From Gammaproteobacteria bacterium (GTDB lineage: Bacteria; Pseudomonadota; Gammaproteobacteria; S144-34), in contig JALSJE010000125.1 in the NCBI GenBank assembly GCA_026989495.1, forward strand, positions 1 to 45,750: DNA of 45,750 nt, written 5' to 3'. Each line of letters begins with the position of its first letter. The first letter of the stretch is position 1. Made by a program: the position numbers and the translations under genes. The notes below the pieces were generated by a model. That model did not search any database and had not been told where the DNA came from. It saw nothing but the letters and a program-made list of their open reading frames with translations. This document shows positions 8,522 through 19,841 of this stretch, in pieces.

Positions 8522-9349
8522 ATGCAGGGAGGGGCGCAGGCGGCCATGCGGCGAGAGCCGGCCTCGGACATCCGCACCCGGGCCCGGGTGGTGGTCTACG
8601 AGCAGCCGCTCAACGAGCGGGTGCGCACCCTGCTGCGCCTGGAGATGCTCTTCCGCCGCACCCGCCACAGCCTTGCCCGGCCCACCCCCTGGGACAGCCG
8701 CATGGCCCTGGACGGCCTGCTGGAGATCATGGCCATCGCCGGGCGCAGCGATCTGCGCTCCGAGCTCCTCAAGGAGCTCGAGCGGCTGGCCGGCGTGCTG
8801 GGCGAGCTTGCGAGCGACCCGCGCGTGGACCCGCAGCGCCTCGCCCACGTGCTCGGCGAGATGGAGGCCCTCGTGGACGTGCTCCGCCACGGCAACGGGC
8901 GCTTCGGCGAGGCGCTCAAGGAGAACGAGTTCCTGAGCGCCGTGCGCCAGCGCGCCGCCATTCCCGGCGGCACCTGCGGCTTCGACGTGCCGGCGCTGCA
9001 GTTCTGGCTGGAGCAGCCGGCGGAGCTCCGTCGCGGTGACCTGGAGGCCTGGCTCGCCGTGTTCGCGCCGCTGGAGACCGCCGCCGAGCTCATCCTGCGC
9101 CTCATCCGCGAGAGCGCCGTGCCCACACGGCAGGTGGCCGAGGGCGGCTTCTACCAGCGCAGCCTGGAGGGCGGGCGTCTGTGCCAGATGGTGCGCATCG
9201 GCCTGAGCGGCGACCAGCCCCTCTACCCGGAGGTGAGCGGGGGGCGCCACCGGGTCACCGTGCGCTTCCTCGAGCAAGACATCCGGGCCGGGCGGCCGCG
9301 CCAGACGAAGCGCGACGTGCCCTTCGACTTCACCTGCTGCGCCATCTGA
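8522..9349 (+). CDS. zapD: Cell division protein ZapD
   Basis: ZapD binds the C-terminal tail of FtsZ and cross-links FtsZ filaments at the division ring. The 275-residue length is slightly above the usual 245-255. [19 protein letters not shown] near residue 27 is the family signature, followed by helices with [12 protein letters not shown] and a C-terminal beta domain with [18 protein letters not shown]. The extra length is an N-terminal tail; the alternative ATG at 8546 would remove eight residues. It lies between coaE and yacG, as in many gammaproteobacteria. The matching FtsZ tail is encoded at 18578. Confidence 0.92.
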   Translation: MQGGAQAAMRREPASDIRTRARVVVYEQPLNERVRTLLRLEMLFRRTRHSLARPTPWDSRMALDGLLEIMAIAGRSDLRSELLKELERLAGVLGELASDPRVDPQRLAHVLGEMEALVDVLRHGNGRFGEALKENEFLSAVRQRAAIPGGTCGFDVPALQFWLEQPAELRRGDLEAWLAVFAPLETAAELILRLIRESAVPTRQVAEGGFYQRSLEGGRLCQMVRIGLSGDQPLYPEVSGGRHRVTVRFLEQDIRAGRPRQTKRDVPFDFTCCAI

Positions 9350-9363
9350 GCGAGCGCCCGGCC

Positions 9364-9567
9364 ATGGCCGAGCGGCAGCCGCCCAGGACCGTCCCCTGCC
9401 CCACCTGCGGGAAGCCCGTCCCCTGGATCGAGGCCTCGCGCTGGCGCCCCTTCTGCAGCGAGCGCTGCCGCCTCATCGACCTCGGCGAGTGGCTGGCCGA
9501 GACGCGCCGCATCCCAGGCCAAGAGCCGGCCCCTTCCGGCGGCCGCGACGGGGACGCGGCATCCTGA
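9364..9567 (+). CDS. yacG: DNA gyrase inhibitor YacG, zinc-binding
   Basis: The 67-residue protein has the four cysteines of the YacG zinc ribbon: C12 and C15 in CPTCGKPV, C31 and C35 in [14 protein letters not shown]. In E. coli YacG binds the GyrB C-terminus and inhibits DNA gyrase. The length is typical. The last roughly 17 residues are a disordered, charged tail. It lies 14 nt after zapD and is probably the last gene of the pilB-to-yacG run; the next gene is convergent, and a heptamer repeat follows within 30 nt. Confidence 0.92.
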   Translation: MAERQPPRTVPCPTCGKPVPWIEASRWRPFCSERCRLIDLGEWLAETRRIPGQEPAPSGGRDGDAAS

Positions 9568-9593
9568 TCGGGCCGGCCCGGCCGCGCGCCGTC

Positions 9594-9680
9594 AAGTGGA
9601 CAGTGAACGGTGAACAGTGGACGGCAAGCGGGCACCACCTATCGTCTACCGCCTGCTTTCTGCCGTCCACTGTCCACCTT
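9594..9680. repeat. GTGRACR heptamer repeat arranged as an inverted pair
   Basis: The left arm (9596-9625) is four heptamers, GTGGACA GTGAACG GTGAACA GTGGACG followed by GC. The right arm (9661-9680), read on the other strand, is AAGG-TGGACA-GTGGACG-GCA, that is, the same arm lacking the two middle heptamers. About 35 bp of loop separate them. The repeat lies between convergent genes and runs into the end of the minus-strand gene that stops at 9639, supplying its last 14 or so codons. Confidence 0.7.
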
Positions 9681-10151
9681 GAAGGGAAAGCGCGCCACGC
9701 GCCCGCCCAGGCCGTCGCCCGGCACGGCCCGGACCTCCGCCACCCAGTCCGTGCGCCCCGTGGCGCAGACCGGAAGCACGGCCTCTCCCTGCCAGTCACC
9801 CTGCCCGTCCGGGGACAGCGCCAGCGGCACCTCGCCCATGGCCATGCCCGGCATCTCGAAGCGCACCGTCACCTCCGCCGGTGCCGCACCGCCGACGGCG
9901 GCCACCCGCACCCGGAACCGGCGCAGTGGCGCGGCGGGGCCCTCGAAGCGCAGGCGCAGGCCGAGACCGCCCGCCCGGGCCTCGCATGGGGCCCTCCAGG
10001 GCCGGCATTCGCCCAGCACCGCGAGCTCCCGGTCCTGGCGGGCGCTGGAGCGCTCCATCTGCCAGAGGCGCAGCCCCACGCCGGCCGCCGCGAGCGCCAC
10101 CGCACCCGCCACCGCGAGCGCCGCCACGGCCTCGGGACGCGGGCCCCGCAT
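9639..10151 (-). CDS. Membrane-anchored protein of unknown function with Met-rich motif
   Basis: I do not recognise a named gene. The 170-residue product has one N-terminal membrane span (about residues 8-29) and a soluble, presumably periplasmic part with two cysteines (C49, C56), the motif FEMPGMAMGEVPLAL, and LPVCATGRTDWVAEV. The MPGM-x-MG followed by a beta-rich domain resembles FixH/YtkA-like proteins, some linked to copper or oxidase assembly; this is only a resemblance. Its ATG overlaps the stop of the Nudix-ThiE gene as TGATG, so the two are translationally linked. The last 14 or so residues (FKVDSGRQKAGGRR) are encoded by the heptamer repeat and are unlikely to be original. Confidence 0.6.
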   Translation of the reverse strand: MRGPRPEAVAALAVAGAVALAAAGVGLRLWQMERSSARQDRELAVLGECRPWRAPCEARAGGLGLRLRFEGPAAPLRRFRVRVAAVGGAAPAEVTVRFEMPGMAMGEVPLALSPDGQGDWQGEAVLPVCATGRTDWVAEVRAVPGDGLGGRVARFPFKVDSGRQKAGGRR

Positions 10152-11110
10152 CAGGCGCCCCCCCACAGGGCGCGGATCGCGGCCACACCCCGCGCGCCTG
10201 CGGCGCGCGCGGCCGCAAGGTCCTCGGGCCCGATCCCGCCCAGCGCGTAGACAGGGAGCGGCAGCCCGGCCACCAGCGCCTCGAAACGCGCCCAGCCGAG
10301 AGGGGCGGCCTGCGGATGCGAGGGTGTCGGCCGCACGGGCGACAGCACCGCATAGTCCGCCCCGATCGCCACCGCGTGCGCGAGCGATGAGGCATCGTGG
10401 CAGGAGGCGCCCACGAGGTGCGGCTCGGGCAGGGGCCGTCCGTCCAGGGCGCGCAGGCGCGCCTCGGTGAGATGCACGCCGTCCGCACCCGCCTCTTCGG
10501 CGAGCGCCGGGTCGGCGTTCATCACCAGCCTTGCCCCGTGGCCGTGACACAGCGCGCGGGCCGCGCGCGCCAGCGCCACGAGCGACCGGCCGTCCAGGGC
10601 CTTGGCCCGCAGCTGCACCAGCCCCACGCCCCGCGCCAGCGCCCGCTCCAGGCCCGAGAGGAAGGCGCCCGGGTCCGAACCGGGCTCCGGCGTGATCAGC
10701 ATCAGGTCCGGCAGGCGCAGGGCCTGCACCACCGGGCGGTCCGCCGGCGGCAGGTCCGTCCCGGCCAGGTCCTCGCGCGCCACCCATCGCAGGGGCTGGC
10801 CCTCCAGCCCCCGGGGCGTGCCGGACCAGCGCCGGACCTCCCACACGTCCAGCAGCACCTCGCGCTCGGGATAGCGGTGGCGCACGCGAATGAGGGGCTC
10901 GGCCGCCTCCACGGCGATGCCCAGCTCCTCGCGCAGCTCACGGGCGAGCCCTGCCGCGCGGCCCTCACCCGGCTCCAGCTTGCCCCCGGGCAGCTCCCAC
11001 AGCCCCGCCAGGTGCCCCCCCGCCGGACGCTGCGTGAGCAGCACGCGCCCGGCGGCGTCGCTGATCACGCCCGCGACCACGTGCACGGCTTCCAGGCGAC
11101 CGCCGCTCAC
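10151..11110 (-). CDS. Nudix hydrolase fused to a thiamine-phosphate-synthase-like domain
   Basis: The 319-residue fusion starts with a MutT-type domain. The Nudix box runs from about residue 43 (GKLEPGE ... RELREELGI) with all the acidic metal ligands, so 8-oxo-dGTP or a related nucleotide is a likely substrate. From about residue 135 a TIM-barrel domain of the ThiE/TenI family follows, with [25 protein letters not shown] and the phosphate-binding [11 protein letters not shown]. This fusion is well known in gammaproteobacteria downstream of argJ; the ThiE-like half is often thought not to be the main thiamine-phosphate synthase. The start is GTG, overlapping the argJ stop as GTGA. Confidence 0.88.
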   Translation of the reverse strand: MSGGRLEAVHVVAGVISDAAGRVLLTQRPAGGHLAGLWELPGGKLEPGEGRAAGLARELREELGIAVEAAEPLIRVRHRYPEREVLLDVWEVRRWSGTPRGLEGQPLRWVAREDLAGTDLPPADRPVVQALRLPDLMLITPEPGSDPGAFLSGLERALARGVGLVQLRAKALDGRSLVALARAARALCHGHGARLVMNADPALAEEAGADGVHLTEARLRALDGRPLPEPHLVGASCHDASSLAHAVAIGADYAVLSPVRPTPSHPQAAPLGWARFEALVAGLPLPVYALGGIGPEDLAAARAAGARGVAAIRALWGGA

Positions 11111-12309
11111 GTGCGGTACTCGGCGTTGATGCGGACGTACTCGCAGGAGAGGTCGCAGGTCCAGACGTGCGCCGTGGCCGTGCCGCGCCCGAGGTCGATG
11201 CGCAGCGTCACCTCCGGCCGGTCCATGGCGCGCGCGGCGGCGGCCTCGTCGTAGCCCGGCGCCAATGCCCCGCCCTCGGCCACCGTGACCTCGCCGATGG
11301 CGATGCGCACGCGTGCAATGTCCAGGTCCGCCAGCCCCGCCCGCCCCACGGCCGCCAGGATGCGGCCCCAGTTGGGGTCGGCCGCGTGCAGGGCCGTCTT
11401 GACCAGGGGCGACTCCGCCACCACACGCGCCACCCGCAGGCATTCGGCCTCGTCGCGTCCCCCCGTCACCTCCACGGTGACCAGCCGCGTGGCGCCCTCG
11501 CCGTCGCGCACGATGGCCTGCGCCAGCGCCACGCAGACTTCGGTCACGGCCACCTCCAGCGCCGCCAGGTCCGCCTCGGTCTCGGCGGCCGGCCCACGGC
11601 CCGTGGCGCTGAGGGTGCAGGCGTCGTTGGTGGAAGTGTCGCCGTCCACCGTGATGCGGTTGAAGCTCGCCGCCACCGCGCGCCGCAACACGGCCTGAAG
11701 GGCCTCGGGCGGCACGGCCGCGTCGGTGGCCACGAAGGCGAGCATGGTGGCCATGTCGGGCCGGATCATGCCGGCGCCCTTGGCCATGCCCGTCACCGTG
11801 GCCATGCCCCCGGAGAGCGCCGCCTGACGCGAGGCGAGCTTGGGGACGGTGTCGGTGGTCATGATGGCCCGCGCCGCCTCGGCCCAGCCGTCCGGATGGA
11901 GCCGCACGAGCAGCGTGGGCAGCGCCGCCTCGATGCGCGCCACCGGCAGCGGCTCGCCGATCACGCCCGTGGAGAAGGGGAGCACGGTCTCGGACGCGGC
12001 GCCCACGGCCGCGGCCAGCGCCCGGCAGCAGCGCTCGGCGTCGGCGATGCCCTGCACGCCGGTGCCGGCGTTGGCGTTGCCGGCGTTGACGAGCAGCCAG
12101 CGCGGGGCGTGCCCGCAGGCTGCGAGATGACGCTCCGCCACGAGCACGGGCGCGGCGCGGAAGGCGTTGCGGGTGAAGACGGCCGCGGTGCGGCTGCCGG
12201 GCGGGAGCGCGATGAGCGCAAGGTCGTTGCGCCCCTCGTAACGGATGCCGGCGGCCGTGGCCGCCAGCCGCACGCCCTCCACCGGCAGGAAGCTGGCTTC
12301 TTTGCCCAT
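11107..12309 (-). CDS. argJ: Bifunctional ornithine acetyltransferase / N-acetylglutamate synthase
   Basis: ArgJ moves the acetyl group from N-acetylornithine to glutamate, recycling it in arginine synthesis; bifunctional forms also use acetyl-CoA. The 400-residue precursor shows [17 protein letters not shown]-like sequence (about residues 178-192); self-cleavage occurs between the alanine and threonine of ATML, making the threonine (about 188) the N-terminal nucleophile. NAGNANAGTG near the N-terminus and DGDTSTND are also characteristic, and the C-terminus ends [11 protein letters not shown]. The ATG at 12309 gives the standard length. It is the first gene of argJ, Nudix-ThiE and the membrane protein, joined by overlaps. 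Confidence 0.96.
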   Translation of the reverse strand: MGKEASFLPVEGVRLAATAAGIRYEGRNDLALIALPPGSRTAAVFTRNAFRAAPVLVAERHLAACGHAPRWLLVNAGNANAGTGVQGIADAERCCRALAAAVGAASETVLPFSTGVIGEPLPVARIEAALPTLLVRLHPDGWAEAARAIMTTDTVPKLASRQAALSGGMATVTGMAKGAGMIRPDMATMLAFVATDAAVPPEALQAVLRRAVAASFNRITVDGDTSTNDACTLSATGRGPAAETEADLAALEVAVTEVCVALAQAIVRDGEGATRLVTVEVTGGRDEAECLRVARVVAESPLVKTALHAADPNWGRILAAVGRAGLADLDIARVRIAIGEVTVAEGGALAPGYDEAAAARAMDRPEVTLRIDLGRGTATAHVWTCDLSCEYVRINAEYRT

Positions 12310-12490
12310 GCGTCTACCCTGCTGTGCCTTTCGGAAACCCGGGTCACCGTGACTGCTGCCGCGGTGAAGCTCGTGGCCCGGCCGCTCTGGGCCGGTTCCG
12401 GACGCAACGCCCGCGGGGACATGGCGCGGCGCACGCACCGCGTGCGCACCCGAAAGGCGGCGGACGCACCCGCCCTGGTAGGCCTCCTCC

Positions 12491-12603
12491 CGCCGGCCGG
12501 GACAGCCGACCACCTGTGGGACCGGCTTCCAGCCGGCCGGGACAGCCGAATCCCCTGTGGGGCCGGCTTCCAGCCGGCCCCAGGGCACGGCTGGAAGCCG
12601 CGC
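12491..12603. repeat. Cluster of REP-like GC palindromes in the argJ-secA gap
   Basis: The 377-bp gap between argJ and the secA stop has no gene; its second half holds repeated palindromes. A half copy lies at 12491-12505, a full copy at 12514-12545 (GTGGGACCGGCTTCCAGCC and a GGACAG end), and another at 12553-12583 whose stem GGGGCCGGCT/AGCCGGCCCC (12559-12581) is perfect. An inverted, weaker copy (CACGGCTGGAAGCCG) is at 12587-12601. The GTGGG-stem-TTCC-stem pattern is that of REP elements mobilised by RAYT transposases. The first half of the gap, 12310-12490, shows nothing I recognise except argJ leader sequence. Confidence 0.7.
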
Positions 12604-12686
12604 ATACGGAACCCGGGACAGCGCTTGCACCCCGTGCAGCCATGCCCCCGGGCGGGGCCGGACCCGGGGACCGGCCGACCGGCCCT

Positions 12687-15506
<2,820 letters not shown>

Positions 15507-15527
15507 GGAAATCCCTGGCCGCTCTAT

Positions 15528-15691
15528 GAAACGCTGATCAATCCGCTGCGCGGATCGATCAGCGCGATAGTGCTTTCGCGGTCCATTTCGATTTTTCGCG
15601 TGTCGTCATGCACTTCCCTGTGCATGGGCCGTCCCGCGGCCGTCCGTGGCCGTGGGGAAGGTCTGAAAAATCGCGATTTTTCAGACCTTCC
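15528..15691 (-). repeat. Dispersed multi-hairpin palindromic repeat, copy 2 (secA leader)
   Basis: The repeat is in reverse orientation, ending 21 nt before the secA start codon. In secA transcription order: a perfect 36-bp palindrome at 15656-15691 (each arm GGAAGGTCTGAAAAATCG or its complement); GGCC-rich stem 15633-15656 with one G-T/A-C position; CATGCAC/GTGCATG at 15607-15626; a short CGCGA/TCGCG stem at 15563-15580; and CTGATCAATCCGC/GCGGATCGATCAG at 15534-15562. The segment around the third stem is identical over 25 nt to the other two copies. It fills nearly all of the gap between the M23 gene and secA. Confidence 0.88.
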
Positions 15692-15698
15692 ATGGGGA

Positions 15699-15704
15699 AT
15701 GATA
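15699..15704 (-). promoter_or_regulatory. Candidate -10 element for secA
   Basis: TATCAT on the minus strand (complement of ATGATA) lies just outside the repeat and about 195 nt before the secA ATG. No convincing -35 is visible at 16-18 bp. If used, transcription would start at about the first palindrome, making the whole repeat the secA 5' leader. Confidence 0.3.
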
Positions 15705-15785
15705 GCGCAAGTTCCCGCCCAACCGGCAGCCGCGCGGCGGGGGCGGGAGGCGGTGGCCGGTGCCGGGCGGCCGGTCCCGGACGGG

Positions 15786-16718
15786 CTAGCGCCGGGCGGT
15801 ACGGATATAGCGCAGCGGGTTGACGACGCGTCCGCGGTGGAGAACCTCGAAGTGCACGTGCGGGCCGGTGGAGCGGCCCGTGCTGCCCATGAGGGCCACG
15901 GTCTGGCCCTTCTTGACGCGCTCGCCCACCCGCACCAGGTTGCGCAGGTTGTGGGCGTAACGGGTGACGTAGCCGTCGCCGTGGTCGATCTCCACCATGA
16001 GTCCGTAGCCGTAGCGCTCGCCCGACCAGGTGACGATCCCGCTCGCCACCGCCACCACGGGCGAGCCGAGCTTGCCGGCGAAATCCACGCCGTGGTGGTA
16101 CTCGCGCTTGCCCGTGAAGGGATCGGTGCGGCGCCCGAAGTAGGAGGAGATCCAGCCCCAGCGCACGGGCCGCCCCGCCGGCGCCGATTCGCGCCGCAGG
16201 CGCCGCTCGAGCAGGAGGTCCTCCAGCACGGCGAGCTGGCGGGTACGGTCCTCGATCTGGCGCTCCAGCCTGTCGAGGGCGGCCAGCAGCTCCGGGGCGG
16301 CCTGGCCCTCCTCGGCGGCCGGGCCCGCCCCAGGGCCGCCCTGGGCGGGGGGCTGGCTGAAGTCGAACTCGCCGCGGTCGAGCTCGGCCATCTCGGTCAG
16401 GCGCCGCCCGAGGGCGTCGAGCCGCATGACGTGGGCCTGCATCTGGCCGAGCCGCAGGGCCAGCGCATCCAGCTCGGCGCGCGTGCGCGCCCGCAGGGCC
16501 TGGAGCGCGCGGTCCTGCTCGGCGAGGCGCTGGGCCCAGCGCTCGGCCACGGCGGCCGGCAGGGTGCCCGAGCGGGCCAACCCCAGCCGGTAGCCCGCGT
16601 AGAGCAGGCCGCCGGCGAGCGCCGCCACCACGGCGAGCGCGGCCGCCCACACCCGGGGCTGGGTGAGGTCCAGGCATGCGCGCGGCCCGTGCCGCTTTGT
16701 CAGCAGGATCAGGTTCAT
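15786..16718 (-). CDS. M23-family (LytM) peptidoglycan endopeptidase
   Basis: The 310-residue protein has a short cytoplasmic N-terminus, one membrane span (about residues 23-46), a coiled-coil periplasmic stretch to about 170, and a C-terminal LytM domain. The zinc ligands expected for an active enzyme are present: the H and D in YHHGVDFAG and the HVHFE motif near the end. Such enzymes cut peptidoglycan cross-links or act as anchored regulators of amidases. A similar M23 gene stands between lpxC/ftsZ and secA in several gammaproteobacteria. It is divergent from dciA by 34 bp and upstream of secA on the same strand. Active-site completeness argues against a purely regulatory EnvC-type role. 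Confidence 0.88.
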   Translation of the reverse strand: MNLILLTKRHGPRACLDLTQPRVWAAALAVVAALAGGLLYAGYRLGLARSGTLPAAVAERWAQRLAEQDRALQALRARTRAELDALALRLGQMQAHVMRLDALGRRLTEMAELDRGEFDFSQPPAQGGPGAGPAAEEGQAAPELLAALDRLERQIEDRTRQLAVLEDLLLERRLRRESAPAGRPVRWGWISSYFGRRTDPFTGKREYHHGVDFAGKLGSPVVAVASGIVTWSGERYGYGLMVEIDHGDGYVTRYAHNLRNLVRVGERVKKGQTVALMGSTGRSTGPHVHFEVLHRGRVVNPLRYIRTARR

Positions 16719-16752
16719 CTATGCTGCCTGCGGTCTTCCCGGAGCATCTCCC

Positions 16753-17223
16753 ATGGGCCGCGATCGCGCCGACCTTCCCTTCCGCCGTCCCGGCACCCTC
16801 CTGGGCGCGGGCGCCGGTGGCCTCGCCGCCCTCGTGCGCCGCGCCCGGCGGCTCGAGGCCGTGCAGCGCGAAGCGGCCGCCTTCCTGGGCCTGCCGCTGG
16901 CCGCCCATGCCCGGGTGGCCAACGTCAGCGGCGAGGTCCTCGTCCTGCTCGCCGACGGACCCGCCTGGGCCGCGCGCCTGCGCTTCCAGGCCCGGGCGCT
17001 CGCCGCCCACCTCAACGCCCGCTTCGGGCTGCGCATCGCCCGCACGCGGGTGCGCATCGCGCCCCCACGGCCCACGCCCGCCCCTCGGGGGCGGGCGCCC
17101 ATCCCGCCCGCCGGCCGCGAGGCGCTCGCGCGCGCTGCGCGCACCGTGACCGACCCCGATCTTAGGGCCGCGCTCCAGCGGCTGGCGCGACGGGGTTCAA
17201 AAAACGGCGCGAGCGGCGCCTGA
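16753..17223 (+). CDS. dciA: DUF721 protein, DciA-type helicase-loading factor
   Basis: The 156-residue protein matches the DUF721 layout: a basic N-terminal helix, then FLGLPLAAHARVANVSGEVLVLLADGPAWAARL-type sequence (about residues 37-70), the KH-like fold with the conserved W in PAWAARLR, and a disordered Arg/Pro/Ala-rich C-terminus. DciA proteins help load the replicative helicase DnaB in bacteria lacking DnaC. The location between lpxC and secA is the classical place for this gene in non-enteric gammaproteobacteria. ATG 16753 follows GGAG; longer frames upstream overlap the divergent M23 gene and are unlikely. Confidence 0.82.
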   Translation: MGRDRADLPFRRPGTLLGAGAGGLAALVRRARRLEAVQREAAAFLGLPLAAHARVANVSGEVLVLLADGPAWAARLRFQARALAAHLNARFGLRIARTRVRIAPPRPTPAPRGRAPIPPAGREALARAARTVTDPDLRAALQRLARRGSKNGASGA

Positions 17224-17232
17224 GCGGCGACG

Positions 17233-17252
17233 GGCGCGCGCACCCGCGCGCC
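17233..17252. terminator. GC hairpin between convergent dciA and lpxC
   Basis: GGCGCGCG (17233-17240) and CGCGCGCC (17245-17252) form an 8-bp stem with a 4-nt loop in the 39-bp gap between the two stop codons. There is no T-run on either side, so it is at best a weak or Rho-assisted terminator. Confidence 0.4.
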
Positions 17253-17262
17253 GCGGCCAGGC

Positions 17263-18195
17263 TCAGGCGGCAGGGCCGCCCGCGGTGGCCGCCCGCACGA
17301 GCTGCAGGTAGGAGGCCGGGGCCGCCGCCTCGTCCTCGAAGGTGATCTCCTCCCAGGCATCCCGCCGGGCGAGCAGCTCGCGCAGCAGCCGGTTGTTGAG
17401 GGCATGGCCGGACTTGTGCCCGCTGAAGGCCCCCACCAGGCTGCGCCCGAGGAGATAGAGGTCGCCGATGGCGTCGAGGATCTTGTGCTTGACGAACTCG
17501 TCCTCGTAGCGCAGCCCCTCCTCGTTGAGGATGCGGTAGTCGTCGACCACCACGGCATTGTCCAGGCTGCCACCCAGGGCGAGGTTGTGCGCGCGCAGGC
17601 GTTCGATGTCGCGCATGAAGCCGAAGGTGCGCGCGCGGCTCACCTCCTTGACGAAGGAGGTCATGGAGAAGTCCACCTCGGCGCGCTGGGTGTGGCGCTG
17701 GAAGACCGGATGGTCGAAGTCGATGCTGAAGGCGACCTTGAAGCCGTCGAAGGGCTCGAAGCGCGCCCACTTGTCCCCGTCGCGCACCTCCACGCGCTTG
17801 CGGATGCGGATGAAGCGCTTGGGCGCGTTCTGCTCCTCGATGCCGGCCGACTGGATCAGGAACACGAAGGGGCCGGCGCTCCCGTCCATGATCGGCACCT
17901 CGGGCGCGCTGAGGTCCACGTAGGCGTTGTCGATGCCGAGCCCTGCCATGGCCGAGAGCAGATGCTCGACCGTGGAGATGCGCACCCCGTCACGCACCAG
18001 GGTGGTGGAGAGCTGGGTGTCGCCCACGTTCTCGGGGCTGGCCTGGATCTCGACGGGGGGGTCGAGGTCGATGCGCCGGAAGACGATGCCGGTGTCCGGC
18101 GCCGCCGGCCGCAGCGTGAGATAGACCTTCTCGCCCGTGTGGAGCCCGACCCCGGTGGCCCGGATGACGTTCTTCAGCGTGCGCTGCCTTATCAT
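17263..18195 (-). CDS. lpxC: UDP-3-O-acyl-N-acetylglucosamine deacetylase LpxC
   Basis: LpxC carries out the first committed step of lipid A synthesis, removing the acetyl group from UDP-3-O-acyl-GlcNAc with a zinc ion. The 310-residue length is normal. The start [21 protein letters not shown] is family-typical. Zinc and catalytic residues are visible: the E and H of ISTVEHL, H and D of [10 protein letters not shown], and the H of [22 protein letters not shown] also matches. It stands downstream of ftsZ on the same strand but has its own promoter and a 382-bp gap, so it can be expressed independently of the division cluster. Confidence 0.97.
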   Translation of the reverse strand: MIRQRTLKNVIRATGVGLHTGEKVYLTLRPAAPDTGIVFRRIDLDPPVEIQASPENVGDTQLSTTLVRDGVRISTVEHLLSAMAGLGIDNAYVDLSAPEVPIMDGSAGPFVFLIQSAGIEEQNAPKRFIRIRKRVEVRDGDKWARFEPFDGFKVAFSIDFDHPVFQRHTQRAEVDFSMTSFVKEVSRARTFGFMRDIERLRAHNLALGGSLDNAVVVDDYRILNEEGLRYEDEFVKHKILDAIGDLYLLGRSLVGAFSGHKSGHALNNRLLRELLARRDAWEEITFEDEAAAPASYLQLVRAATAGGPAA

Positions 18196-18256
18196 TTTGG
18201 TTGTGATGCCCCCTCCGTCGCCCGCTCCCGGGGCCTTTGGCGCAAAAACGGTGCCG

Positions 18257-18285
18257 ATACTAGCACCCCTCCCCGACCCTGCCAA
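18257..18285 (-). promoter_or_regulatory. Candidate sigma-70 promoter for lpxC
   Basis: On the minus strand, TTGGCA (18280-18285) and TAGTAT (18257-18262) are separated by exactly 17 bp and give a leader of about 55 nt before the lpxC ATG at 18195. This is one of the best promoter matches in the window. Confidence 0.6.
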
Positions 18286-18460
18286 GGGAAGGCGCATGCC
18301 ATGGCGGCGCCAAGCGGCTGATCCGGCGCGCCTTTGGCGCACCTCGCCGGGCCGCCTCCCCGTCCGGCCGCGGCATCCCGGCCTCGGGCCGGAAATCGGC
18401 CGAGCGGGAAGCCTGGCCCCTCCACCCGCTCTCCAGAGCCGAATCGGGACCTGGCCCCCC

Positions 18461-18524
18461 GTGGGAGGGGCTTCCCCTCGCGTGGACGAAGGCGCCCCGC
18501 GGGCCGGCCGGAAGCCGGCCCCAC
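18461..18524. repeat. Pair of REP-like palindromes between lpxC and ftsZ
   Basis: GTGGGAGGGGCTTCCCCTCGCG (18461-18482; stem AGGGG/CCCCT) and, in opposite orientation, a 24-bp palindrome at 18501-18524 with GGCCGGC/GCCGGCC-type arms ending CCCCAC. Both carry the GTGGG terminal tag also seen in the 12.5-kb cluster. Two inverted REPs close together form a REPIN-like pair. The rest of the 382-bp lpxC-ftsZ gap holds only the lpxC promoter and unrecognised GC-rich sequence. Confidence 0.65.
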
Positions 18525-18577
18525 GGTAGGCGGCCCCGCGGTGCAGGGAACGCGTCTCCCCGCCCCGGGGCGGGGCC

Positions 18578-19759
18578 TCAGTCGGCCTGGCGGCGCAGGA
18601 AGGCGGGGATGTCGAGGTACTCCAGGTCCTTCTCGTCGTAGGCCGGCGGCGGGGGGGCGGCCTCGGCCGCGTAGCCGCCACCCGCGGCCACGGCGCGCTC
18701 GCGGCGCTCGACGGCGGGGCGCTCGAGGGCCGCGTAGTCGATCTCGCCACTCGCCTTGCGCCGCACGGCCGGCGTCTCCACCGGCTTGGGGCGGACCGCC
18801 TCGCCGGCGCCGAGCCCGGTGGCGACCACCGTCACCCGCAGCTCGTCGGCCATCTCCGGGTCGATGACCGTGCCCACCACCACGGTGGCGTCCTCGGAGG
18901 CGAACTCCTTGACCGTGTTGCCCACCTCCTCGAACTCGCCGATGGTGAGGTCCATGCCGGCGGTGACGTTGACCAGGATGCCGCGCGCGCCGGCGATGTT
19001 GACGTCCTCGAGCAGGGGGCTCGCCAGCGCGCCCTCGGCGGCCTCGCGGGCCCGGTCCTCCCCGCGCGCCGTGGCCGAGCCCATCATGGCCATGCCCATC
19101 TCGGCCATCACCGTGCGCACGTCGGCGAAGTCCACGTTGATGAGGCCGGGGCGCGTGATGAGCTCGGCGATGCCCTGCACGGCCCCCAGCAGCACGTCGT
19201 TGGCGGCGGCGAAGGCCTCGAGCAGGCCCACGTTCTTGCCCAGCACCGTGAGCAGCTTCTCGTTGGGGATGGTGATGAGCGAGTCCACGTTCTGGGAGAG
19301 CTCGCGGATGCCGGACTGGGCCACCTGCATGCGCTTGCCGCCTTCGAAGGGGAAGGGCTTGGTGACCACCGCCACCGTGAGGATGCCGAGCTCCTTGGCC
19401 ACCTGCGCCACCACCGGCGCGGCCCCCGTCCCGGTGCCGCCGCCCATGCCGGCGGTGATGAAGAGCATGTCGGCACCGGCGATCACCTCCTGGATGCGGT
19501 CGCGGTCCTCGAGCGCGGCCTGGCGTCCCACGTCGGGGTTGGCCCCGGCGCCGAGCCCCTTGGTGATGTTGGCCCCGATCTGGAGGACGGTCTTGGCACG
19601 GGTGCTCTTGAGGGCCTGGGCGTCGGTGTTGGCGCAGATGAAGTCCACCCCCTCGATCCCGGCCTCGACCATGTGCCTGACGGCGTTGCCGCCGCCGCCC
19701 CCGATCCCGATCACCTTGATCACGGCGTTCTGCGGGTACGTGTCCATCAGCTCGAACAT
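18578..19759 (-). CDS. ftsZ: Cell division GTPase FtsZ
   Basis: FtsZ polymerises into the ring that places and drives division. The 393 residues show [11 protein letters not shown] near residue 17, the tubulin signature [10 protein letters not shown] (about 107-116), the T7 synergy-loop region [11 protein letters not shown], and after a variable linker (about 320-375) the C-terminal peptide [16 protein letters not shown] that FtsA, ZipA and ZapD bind. All key residues are intact. ATG 19759 follows GGAGG by 5 nt. It is the last gene of the division cluster, 82 bp after ftsA; lpxC comes after a long gap. Confidence 0.98.
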   Translation of the reverse strand: MFELMDTYPQNAVIKVIGIGGGGGNAVRHMVEAGIEGVDFICANTDAQALKSTRAKTVLQIGANITKGLGAGANPDVGRQAALEDRDRIQEVIAGADMLFITAGMGGGTGTGAAPVVAQVAKELGILTVAVVTKPFPFEGGKRMQVAQSGIRELSQNVDSLITIPNEKLLTVLGKNVGLLEAFAAANDVLLGAVQGIAELITRPGLINVDFADVRTVMAEMGMAMMGSATARGEDRAREAAEGALASPLLEDVNIAGARGILVNVTAGMDLTIGEFEEVGNTVKEFASEDATVVVGTVIDPEMADELRVTVVATGLGAGEAVRPKPVETPAVRRKASGEIDYAALERPAVERRERAVAAGGGYAAEAAPPPPAYDEKDLEYLDIPAFLRRQAD

Positions 19760-19841
19760 GCTCCACCTCCTCGCGCCGATGCCTCGGCGAACCACCAGTC
19801 GACGAAACCCGAACCTCTCCTTGCTCCCCCGTCCCGCCGGC

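Noticed and set aside
12491-12603. Repeated units with spacers, possibly a CRISPR array
   Set aside because: Only three to four GC palindromes of unequal length with irregular spacing and opposite orientation; no Cas genes. REP-like elements explain it better.
15692-15785. A secM-like arrest peptide upstream of secA
   Set aside because: No open frame with a signal sequence or arrest motif lies between the M23 gene and secA.
17041-17110. GC hairpin (GCCCGCCC/GGGCGGGC) inside dciA as a terminator
   Set aside because: It is within the disordered, Arg/Pro-coding part of the gene, with no T-run; base composition explains it.
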